5,280 bases of DNA from a bacterium (GTDB lineage: Bacteria; Zixibacteria; MSB-5A5; GN15; FEB-12). The notes under the pieces were generated by a model. That model was not told the origin of the DNA and did no database searches. It was given only the letters and a program-made list of their open reading frames with translations. Below, piece by piece: positions 1 through 5,280 of the stretch. Each line of letters begins with the position of its first letter. The stretch's first letter is position 1. The stretch lies in the NCBI GenBank assembly GCA_030640905.1, contig DAOWIM010000150.1, positions 1 through 5,280 of the forward strand, written 5' to 3'. Both the position numbers and the translations under genes were made by a program.

Positions 1-1
1 C

Positions 2-673
2 ATTGGTTTGATCTTTGGTCTCGGCTTGCTCTTCGTTGCACCAGAGGGACAATACGACGGCACGACGGATATACCGTTCTTCAAAGATTACGTGCTCATC
101 CTTGGATTCATGTACGTGCCGTTTATCATCGTCGTGCTGACCGGATCGTCCAACGCCGTTAATCTTACCGACGGTCTCGACGGACTGGCAATCGGTTCGT
201 GTGGTATCTGCTTCTTCGCCTTCCTCGGCCTGGCCTACCTGACAGGACGGCTTGACTATTCAAGTTATTTGCAAATCGAATACATTCCCGGCGCTGGTGA
301 ACTGGCAGTCTATTGCGGCGCGGCGATGGGCTCGTCGCTCGGGTTCCTCTGGTTCAATTCGCATCCGGCTGAAGTATTTATGGGCGACACCGGTTCGCTA
401 TCTCTGGGCGGCGCGTTGGGTGCCCTGGCGATACTTCTAAAAAAAGAACTGCTGCTGGTTGTAGTTGGCGGCGTATTCGTAGTGACCGCACTGTCGGTCA
501 TAATACAGGTGCTGTCGTATCGATTCCGCGGCGGCAAACGAGTTTTCAAAATGGCCCCGCTCCATCATCACTTCGAGATGATAGGATGGCCGGAATCAAA
601 AATCGTAGTGCGGTACTGGATAATCGGCGCGCTGTGTGCGCTACTAACCCTGGCAACCCTGAAAGTACGATGA
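2..673 (+). CDS. mraY: Phospho-N-acetylmuramoyl-pentapeptide-transferase MraY, 5' end cut off by the window
   Basis: MraY is an integral membrane enzyme that transfers phospho-MurNAc-pentapeptide from UDP to undecaprenyl phosphate, giving lipid I. The 223 codons present are the C-terminal part of a protein that is normally about 320-360 residues. Visible motifs are NLTDGLDGLA (161-190), the GDTGS loop (383-397) containing a metal-site/catalytic aspartate, and APLHHHFE with its triple histidine (563-571), all family hallmarks. Hydrophobic segments alternate with these cytoplasmic loops. The N-terminal helices and the upstream Asp-Asp pair lie outside the window, so the true start is not visible; in-frame TTG and ATG codons here are internal. 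The frame ends ...LKVR with TGA at 671-673, and its last bases overlap the murD start as ATGA. Identity is very secure. Confidence 0.97.
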   Translation: MGLIFGLGLLFVAPEGQYDGTTDIPFFKDYVLILGFMYVPFIIVVLTGSSNAVNLTDGLDGLAIGSCGICFFAFLGLAYLTGRLDYSSYLQIEYIPGAGELAVYCGAAMGSSLGFLWFNSHPAEVFMGDTGSLSLGGALGALAILLKKELLLVVVGGVFVVTALSVIIQVLSYRFRGGKRVFKMAPLHHHFEMIGWPESKIVVRYWIIGALCALLTLATLKVR

Positions 674-2064
674 CGGCTGAAGAAAAAATTAGAAACCGAC
701 GGATCGGTATTATCGGAATGGCTCGTTCCGGGATGGCATCGGCTTTGATGGCCGAAGATCTGGGCGGGCAGCCGTTCGTGTCGGATTCAAAATCTGGTGA
801 GTTGCTTGCCGATCAGATTGCACAATTGCAGGAGCGACGGATACCGTTTGAGACTGGCGGTCATACCGACAAGTTGCTGAGTTGTGATTATGTCGTCGTC
901 TCGCCGGGTGTGCCGCCAACAGCCGATATCCTCAGGCGGTTACGCGACAACGGCATTCCGATTTTCTCCGAAATAGAGTTTGCTTCATGGGCATGTCGCG
1001 GTCGTATTGCCGCGATCACCGGCTCAAATGGCAAGACAACGACGACCGCCCTTCTTGGCAAGATGTTCCAGGCGGCCGGGATCGAAACATTCGTTTGCGG
1101 AAATATCGGTGATCCGTTTGCCGGTGTAGCGGCAAGGATTCCTCACGATGGTGTCGCCGTAGTCGAAGTGTCCAATTTCCAACTGGAAGGAATTGCGGAT
1201 TTCAGACCCGACGTTGCGACAATTCTCAACCTGACACCCGATCACCTTGATCGCCATGGCACGTTCGACGAATACAAGAAAATCAAATATCGGATCGCTG
1301 AGAATCAGTCGGAGGGCGACACTCTTCTCCTCAATCTTGAAGACCGGGCAACAGTCGCCGATGAGATAACAACGCAAGCCCGAAAGAAGTTCTTCTCAAC
1401 CACCGATGATAGCGCTCGTGCGATGACATACGTTCGTAACGGGATTCTCTGGACGACAGCGTGTGGGTCGGAAGAAGAGGTGATTCCCTGTTCAGATATT
1501 CGGCTCCCCGGACCACACAATCTGCAGAACGCCGCAGCGGCGGTAACGATAGCCCGACTGATGAGTGTTGATATCGTCGCAATCAATCGTGCCCTTGGCT
1601 CGTTCGCCGGAGTGGAGCATCGCCTCGAACGTGCCGGACAGGTGGCGGGAGTGTTCTTCATTAACGATTCAAAAGCCACCAATGTTGATTCGGTTTGCTA
1701 TGCGCTTCGCTCAGTAGGGACCCCGATTCATCTGATAGCTGGAGGTCGCGACAAGGGCGGAGACTTTGCTCCTATTGTAAAGTGGGGCAAGGGCAGGATC
1801 AAGAGCGTCGTTCTCATTGGCGAGGCAAAGGAAAAAATGTTCGCCGCGCTGGGGAAAGCGTTCTCGACGCAATTTGCGGATACGCTTGAGGAAGCGGTGG
1901 GGCGGAGTTTTGAGATGGCCTACCCGGGTGAGACGGTTTTGCTCTCACCGGCGTGTGCCAGCTTTGACATGTTTGAAAATTTTGAGCATCGGGGAGAAGT
2001 GTTCAAGAAAGCGGTTGCAAATCTCAAGAACGGCAGCAGGAGTAATGAAAAGATTTCGCACTGA
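670..2064 (+). CDS. murD: UDP-N-acetylmuramoyl-L-alanine--D-glutamate ligase MurD
   Basis: MurD is a cytoplasmic ATP-dependent Mur ligase that adds D-Glu to UDP-MurNAc-L-Ala. The product has 464 residues, slightly longer than the roughly 440-450 typical of the family. The N-terminal Rossmann domain begins RIGIIGMARSGMA. The central ATPase domain has the P-loop GSNGKTTTT (118-126), EVSNFQLE (166-173), NLTPDHLDRHG (187-197) and a lysine at 206 that lines up with the carbamylated lysine of E. coli MurD. GVEHRLE and NDSKATN (332-338) follow, and the C-terminal domain carries GGRDKGG (358-364) and SPACASFDMF (from 426). The ATG at 670 is chosen because it forms an ATGA overlap with the mraY stop and puts about a dozen residues before the Rossmann strand. 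No good Shine-Dalgarno sequence precedes it, which suggests coupling to mraY translation. An in-frame ATG at 586 would add 28 residues unlike MurD. Asn169 replaces the second serine of the usual SSFQLE. Confidence 0.97.
   Translation: MTAEEKIRNRRIGIIGMARSGMASALMAEDLGGQPFVSDSKSGELLADQIAQLQERRIPFETGGHTDKLLSCDYVVVSPGVPPTADILRRLRDNGIPIFSEIEFASWACRGRIAAITGSNGKTTTTALLGKMFQAAGIETFVCGNIGDPFAGVAARIPHDGVAVVEVSNFQLEGIADFRPDVATILNLTPDHLDRHGTFDEYKKIKYRIAENQSEGDTLLLNLEDRATVADEITTQARKKFFSTTDDSARAMTYVRNGILWTTACGSEEEVIPCSDIRLPGPHNLQNAAAAVTIARLMSVDIVAINRALGSFAGVEHRLERAGQVAGVFFINDSKATNVDSVCYALRSVGTPIHLIAGGRDKGGDFAPIVKWGKGRIKSVVLIGEAKEKMFAALGKAFSTQFADTLEEAVGRSFEMAYPGETVLLSPACASFDMFENFEHRGEVFKKAVANLKNGSRSNEKISH
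2038..2042 (+). promoter_or_regulatory. Possible ribosome binding site of ftsW, unusually close to the start
   Basis: AGGAG lies inside the 3' end of murD, only 2 bases before the ATG at 2045. That spacing is shorter than the usual 5-9 bases, so its contribution is uncertain. Ribosomes finishing murD, whose stop is 17 bases downstream of this ATG, could supply initiation by coupling. Confidence 0.45.
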
Positions 2065-3142
2065 ACGCACTGTTGATGAACGTCTGATGCTGGCCTACCT
2101 CTCAGCAATTCTGATTGGCCTGATCATGGTCTATTCGACGTCTTCAATTCTTGCCGAAAGCCGTTTTGGTTCGCACTTCCATTTTCTTGGGCAACAGTTT
2201 ATCTGGGCGCTTCTGTCGGTGGCGACGGTGTGGCTGATAGGGAAAATCGATCTGGAACGTTACGCCGTTTACTCGGCCCCGGCGCTGTTGGTAATGCTGC
2301 TCCTTCTGTCGCTGGTCTTTCTGATGCCGTCCCGCAACGGTTCCCAGCGCTGGCTGATGCTTGGTCCCCTCACAGTGCAACCGTCCGAGCTGTTTAAGTG
2401 TGTCATGATATTCTATCTGGCGTTCTCGTTATCGAATCAGAAACGCAACCTGGCTGACCTCAAGCAATTGGTATTTCCGTACGTGCCAATCCTCGGACTC
2501 GGCTTGCTATTGATCGTCATGGAACCTGACCTTGGTACTACGCTCGTAATCTTCATAACCGCACTCGGGATGTTTTTCTTGGCGGGCGCAAGGATGAAAC
2601 ATCTTCTTGCCGGATTTGTACCGTCAATTGGATTGGCTGCGTTGCTGGTGTTTGGCCTTGGGTATAAGAAAGCTCGCATCCTCGACTACATTGCGTCGGT
2701 AAAAAATCCGCTCGACGGTAGCTATCAGGTCAAGCAGGCGGCGCTCACTCTTGGCTCCGGTGGTCTGTTGGGGACGGGACTCGGTGAGGGTCGACAAAAA
2801 CTATTCTTCCTGCCCTACCCGCATACGGATTTTATATTTGCCGCCACCGGTGAAGAGATTGGACTGATCGGACTGATCGTTTTACTCAGCCTGTTCTTCT
2901 TTATCCTGTGGCGTGGACTGCGGATTGCATCGGCGCAGCCGGACAAGTTCGGCTATCTCCTCGCCTCGGGAATGACACTTTCGTTGTTTGTCAATATTGC
3001 GATCAACATTGGAGTGGTGACAGCATTACTACCGGTTACCGGTCTGGCCCTGCCTTTCATATCGTATGGTGGTTCTTCGTTGTTAGTATCGAGCATAGCC
3101 GTCGGCGTCCTAATCAATCTGTCAAGGAGGACGGTACGATGA
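2045..3142 (+). CDS. ftsW: Septal peptidoglycan glycosyltransferase FtsW (SEDS family)
   Basis: FtsW polymerises lipid II into septal glycan strands in the inner membrane, working with a class B penicillin-binding protein (FtsI). The product has 365 residues, typical for the family, with about ten hydrophobic segments: roughly 14-33, 48-66, 74-94, 116-130, 144-159, 166-181, 186-206, 272-290, 303-326 and 335-359. SEDS signatures visible are GSQRWLMLG (99-107), QPSELFK (112-118), EPDLGTT (160-166), then the large extracellular loop with GSYQVKQA and GTGLGEGRQKLFFLPYPHTD. Asp262 in HTDFIFA matches the catalytic aspartate of the family, and GEE (269-271) and LPFISYGGSS (336-345) follow. The start at 2045 gives a short basic N-terminus before the first helix; the next in-frame ATG (2087) would remove it. 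The gene overlaps murD by 20 bases and murG by 4. RodA is the main alternative, but the position between murD and murG decides for FtsW. Confidence 0.95.
   Translation: MKRFRTERTVDERLMLAYLSAILIGLIMVYSTSSILAESRFGSHFHFLGQQFIWALLSVATVWLIGKIDLERYAVYSAPALLVMLLLLSLVFLMPSRNGSQRWLMLGPLTVQPSELFKCVMIFYLAFSLSNQKRNLADLKQLVFPYVPILGLGLLLIVMEPDLGTTLVIFITALGMFFLAGARMKHLLAGFVPSIGLAALLVFGLGYKKARILDYIASVKNPLDGSYQVKQAALTLGSGGLLGTGLGEGRQKLFFLPYPHTDFIFAATGEEIGLIGLIVLLSLFFFILWRGLRIASAQPDKFGYLLASGMTLSLFVNIAINIGVVTALLPVTGLALPFISYGGSSLLVSSIAVGVLINLSRRTVR
3124..3130 (+). promoter_or_regulatory. Strong ribosome binding site of murG
   Basis: AAGGAGG, a near-complete anti-16S match, sits in the last codons of ftsW, 8 bases before the ATG at 3139. 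It fixes the murG start and is the best Shine-Dalgarno sequence in the window, so murG probably initiates efficiently as well as being coupled to ftsW through the ATGA overlap. Confidence 0.85.
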
Positions 3143-4284
3143 CGACCCCGCACGCCACAATTGTTTTTGCAGGCGGCGGTACGGGCGGGCATCTCTACCC
3201 GGCTCTTGCTATTGCCGACCGTGTTGGTGAACTGAGCAGTGGTCGATTGGACGTTGATATCGTTCTTGTCGGAACGAAACGTGGGATTGAATATCGGCTG
3301 CGCGAATCACTTGGCTATCCGCTCCGTCTGATAAACATCCGTGGCATTGTTCGTTCGTTGACGTTAAAGAACCTGCTGTTGCCGTTCGTCGTGGTTGGTG
3401 CGCTTGTCAAGTCGTGGTTGTTGTTGAGCGACCTTGTACCGGATGTCGTCATTGGAACCGGCGGGTTCGTTTCGTGGCCGGTCTTGCGAGTCGCAGCGTT
3501 CAGAGGAATCCCCACGATGCTGCAGGAACAGAATTCATTCCCCGGAATTACAACGCGTCTCCTGGCGTCAAGAGCGAAAAAAATCTATCTCGGTTTTGAA
3601 CGCGGCGGCGAGTACATCATGACCTCAGGCGAGAAAGTTGTCACCGGCAACCCGGTACGGCATTCGATAACCGACGGTGTCCGCGCGGATGCCATCCGTC
3701 ACTTCGGGCTCGATCCGGAGAAGAAGACGATTCTCGTTATCGGTGGTAGCCAGGGTGCGCGTTCGATCAACGAAGCTGTCTTGAGAAGTTTGGACAACAA
3801 GAACGTGCCAGATCAATATCAACTGCTATGGCAAACAGGAAAGAGGGACTACAAGGATGTTGCCGAAAGAGCGGGCAGCAAGGCAGAACGCTGCTCCCTC
3901 TTTCCTTTTGAAAAGCAGATGGAACTGGTCTATGCCGCAACCGACATAGCGATTGCACGCGCGGGCGCTCTGACCCTCGCCGAACTGGCGGCCTGTGGGA
4001 TACCGTCGATTCTGATTCCATATCCACACGCGGCGGGCGATCACCAGAGAAAGAACGCCGAGGATTTTGTTGCGCGCGATGCGGCGATAATGATTGACGA
4101 GGATGCGTTGGCGAATACCGATCTGATCTCCCGAGCCGTTTCGATTCTTGAGTCCGATGAACATCCTCGTATGAAGGCGGCAGTTGCAACTATGACAGCC
4201 GGGAAGGAACCAGCGGTTGATGTCATCGCAAAGGACATCATTGAGTTGATAATCGAGAGGAAGGCTGGAAGCATTGGAAACTAA
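3139..4284 (+). CDS. murG: Lipid II synthase MurG (UDP-GlcNAc : lipid I GlcNAc transferase)
   Basis: MurG is a peripheral inner-membrane GT-B glycosyltransferase (family GT28) that adds GlcNAc from UDP-GlcNAc to lipid I, completing lipid II. The product has 381 residues, near the family norm of 355-370. The N-terminal domain has the glycine-rich loop GGGTGGHLYPALA (12-24), GTKRGIE, GTGGFVSWP and QEQNSFPG (129-136). The C-terminal, UDP-GlcNAc-binding domain has GGSQGARS (202-209), WQTGKRDY, ARAGALTLAE with Glu282 matching the nucleotide-contacting glutamate, and HQRKNAE (302-308). The start is fixed by the Shine-Dalgarno sequence at 3124-3130, the ATGA overlap with ftsW, and the short lead before the first beta strand. 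Gln129 stands where proteobacterial MurG has the histidine of HEQN; I recall QEQN as common in Bacteroidetes-type MurG. No truncation or frameshift is seen. TAA ends the gene at 4282-4284 and overlaps a downstream ATG as TAATG. Confidence 0.97.
   Translation: MTTPHATIVFAGGGTGGHLYPALAIADRVGELSSGRLDVDIVLVGTKRGIEYRLRESLGYPLRLINIRGIVRSLTLKNLLLPFVVVGALVKSWLLLSDLVPDVVIGTGGFVSWPVLRVAAFRGIPTMLQEQNSFPGITTRLLASRAKKIYLGFERGGEYIMTSGEKVVTGNPVRHSITDGVRADAIRHFGLDPEKKTILVIGGSQGARSINEAVLRSLDNKNVPDQYQLLWQTGKRDYKDVAERAGSKAERCSLFPFEKQMELVYAATDIAIARAGALTLAELAACGIPSILIPYPHAAGDHQRKNAEDFVARDAAIMIDEDALANTDLISRAVSILESDEHPRMKAAVATMTAGKEPAVDVIAKDIIELIIERKAGSIGN
4255..4264 (+). promoter_or_regulatory. Candidate ribosome binding site inside the 3' end of murG
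   Basis: GAGAGGAAGG is a purine-rich stretch with partial Shine-Dalgarno matches. It lies 9 bases before an in-frame TTG (4274) that could start an 18-residue longer MurC, and 19 bases before the ATG of the small frame at 4284. Purine richness is common in coding DNA here, so this is only suggestive. Confidence 0.3.
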
Positions 4285-4331
4285 TGTCATCGCCCCAGCG
4301 AAAGAGCGAAGCTTCAAACGCGAGAGAATGA
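4284..4331 (+). other. 15-codon mini-ORF bridging murG and murC
   Basis: The ATG at 4284-4286 overlaps the murG TAA as TAATG, and the TGA at 4329-4331 overlaps the putative murC ATG (4328) as ATGA. The peptide would be MSSPQRKSEASNARE: short, hydrophilic, and not like anything I recognise. It exactly fills the only non-coding gap in the window. Such an arrangement could let ribosomes leaving murG reinitiate and be delivered to murC, acting as a coupling device rather than making a functional peptide. GGAAG at 4267-4271 is a weak, rather distant Shine-Dalgarno candidate. A short frame of this length is easily produced by chance, so the call is tentative. Confidence 0.3.
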
Positions 4332-5280
4332 TGTTTGGAAAAATCAAAAGACTCTATTTCGTCGGCATTGGCGGAGCCGGGATGTCCGGTATCGCTGAGA
4401 TTCTCCACAACCTCGGTTTCCATATCGAAGGGTCGGACAGCACTCCCAGCGAAGTAACCGAATATCTTGAAAAGCTCGGAATGGCCGTTCATCGGGAACA
4501 TAGCGCAGCCAATCTCAGCGATGTTGATGTTGTTGTAATCTCATCGGCCGTTGGTGAGGACAATCCGGAAGTGATCGAAGCCCGCCGACTCGGTATCCCT
4601 GTGATTAAACGGGCTGAGATGCTGGGCGAACTGATGCGCCTGAAGTACTCCATTGGTGTCGCCGGTACGCACGGCAAAACAACGACAACATCGATGATAG
4701 GCAACATCCTCCAGTCCGGCAAATACCAACCGACATTGATTGTCGGCGGCGTGGTGGCAGGGCTTGGCACCGGTGCGGCTCTCGGAAGTGGTGACTATCT
4801 CGTAGCCGAGGTCGATGAATACGATCGCTCTATCTGGGCGATGTTCCCCACCGTTGCGGTCATTACCAATCTGGAAGCAGACCATCTCGATTGCTACGTC
4901 GATATGGACGATCTGCGCAATTCGTTCGTTGCTTATGCTAATCGGGTGCCGTTCTACGGGTCGGTAATTATTTCTGCCGACGATGACAACCTCAACTCTC
5001 TCCGCGACCAGATCACACGGCCGTACACGACTTTTGGTTTTGCACCTGATGCGGACTACCGGGCGATTGATCTTAAGATGGAATCCACCAGAACGATTTT
5101 CACTGTTTGTCATGGTGAGGAACCTATCGGCGAGATTATCCTGCATGTGCCCGGCAAACACAACGTGGCCAATGCGCTGGCAGCGGTTGTCACTTGCCAC
5201 CAACTTGAAATACCGTTTACGACGATTGCCGATGGTCTGCTTTCGTTCCGTGGTGTCGAACGCCGTTTTGAAATCATAGG
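4328..5280 (+). CDS. murC: UDP-N-acetylmuramate--L-alanine ligase MurC, 3' end cut off by the window
   Basis: MurC is the first Mur ligase, adding L-Ala to UDP-MurNAc with ATP in the cytoplasm. There are 317 complete codons from 4328 and no stop before the window ends; the family is usually about 450-490 residues, so roughly the last third is missing. The N-terminal Rossmann motif FVGIGGAGMSGIAE begins at residue 10. SSAVGEDNPEV follows, then the P-loop GTHGKTTTT (113-121), AEVDEYDRS (160-168), NLEADHLD ending at 188, GKHNVANALAA (from 276) and GVERRFE (309-315). THGK rather than SNGK, together with FVGIGGAGM, separates it from MurD and points to MurC; Mpl is a less likely alternative. Two adjacent ATGs (4328, 4331) are possible starts, both with only a weak GAGAG upstream. 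An in-frame TTG at 4274 would add 18 residues, with better ribosome-binding spacing. DEYDRS replaces the proteobacterial DESDGS. Position after murG fits the standard dcw order. Confidence 0.95.
   Translation, partial: MMFGKIKRLYFVGIGGAGMSGIAEILHNLGFHIEGSDSTPSEVTEYLEKLGMAVHREHSAANLSDVDVVVISSAVGEDNPEVIEARRLGIPVIKRAEMLGELMRLKYSIGVAGTHGKTTTTSMIGNILQSGKYQPTLIVGGVVAGLGTGAALGSGDYLVAEVDEYDRSIWAMFPTVAVITNLEADHLDCYVDMDDLRNSFVAYANRVPFYGSVIISADDDNLNSLRDQITRPYTTFGFAPDADYRAIDLKMESTRTIFTVCHGEEPIGEIILHVPGKHNVANALAAVVTCHQLEIPFTTIADGLLSFRGVERRFEII

Noticed and set aside
586..669. 28-residue N-terminal extension of MurD from the ATG at 586
   Set aside because: The extra residues come from the conserved mraY 3' end read in another frame, and the ATG at 670 gives the expected MurD N-terminus and an ATGA overlap.
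1817..2044. N-terminal extension of FtsW reaching back into murD
   Set aside because: The sequence is arginine/serine-rich out-of-frame murD; FtsW homology starts just after 2045.
2861..2878. Perfect tandem 9-base repeat (GGACTGATC twice) in ftsW
   Set aside because: It encodes Gly-Leu-Ile twice at the start of a membrane helix, where GLIG-type sequence is usual in the family; two copies are not a meaningful repeat.
2908..3138. 77-residue N-terminal extension of MurG
   Set aside because: It is ftsW read in another frame; the strong Shine-Dalgarno sequence at 3124-3130 fixes the start at 3139.
3577..3583. A7 run in murG considered as a frameshift site
   Set aside because: The zero-frame reading is G AAA AAA, so the first slipped codon would be GAA and pair poorly; it does not fit the canonical heptamer.
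4308..4315. Palindrome GAAGCTTC in the murG-murC gap
   Set aside because: Eight bases with no loop or flanking stem and no T run; too short for a terminator or an operator claim.
3767..4347. Two antisense open frames of 140 and 173 codons opposite murG
   Set aside because: Both are complementary to conserved MurG motifs, overlap each other in different frames and show no family signature.
4541..5203. Long antisense open frame (220 codons) opposite murC
   Set aside because: It lies entirely opposite a clearly conserved MurC, has no recognisable motif, and fits the long antisense frames that codon bias produces.

Overview
This window is a tightly packed piece of a bacterial division and cell wall (dcw) cluster, with every gene on the + strand. 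The order is mraY (3' part) - murD - ftsW - murG - murC (5' part). All five products are recognised from motifs visible in the translations, and coding sequence covers all but about 43 bases. I see no RNA gene, mobile element, CRISPR array, terminator or convincing promoter.

Layout: 2-673 is the C-terminal two thirds of MraY. It overlaps murD (670-2064) by an ATGA junction. murD overlaps ftsW (2045-3142) by 20 bases. ftsW overlaps murG (3139-4284) by a second ATGA junction with a strong Shine-Dalgarno sequence. A 43-base gap then leads to murC (from 4328, running off the end). That gap holds an unusual 15-codon reading frame joined to murG by TAATG and to murC by ATGA.

The genes form one pathway. 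MurC and MurD add L-Ala and then D-Glu to UDP-MurNAc in the cytoplasm. MraY moves the finished phospho-MurNAc-pentapeptide onto undecaprenyl phosphate to make lipid I. MurG adds GlcNAc to give lipid II. FtsW polymerises lipid II into septal glycan. The overlaps imply one polycistronic mRNA with translational coupling. murE/murF are probably upstream and murB/ftsQ/ftsA/ftsZ downstream, but neither is visible.

Organism: a bacterium making standard peptidoglycan, with moderate GC (a little over half by eye). Two family details, QEQN rather than HEQN in MurG and DEYDRS rather than DESDGS in MurC, resemble sequences I associate with the Bacteroidetes/Chlorobi side of the tree. An FCB-group or related uncultured lineage is a reasonable but weak guess. 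I found no evidence of an undescribed system. The items most worth a second look are the murG-murC junction and an A7 slippery run in mraY whose -1 frame stays open into murD.
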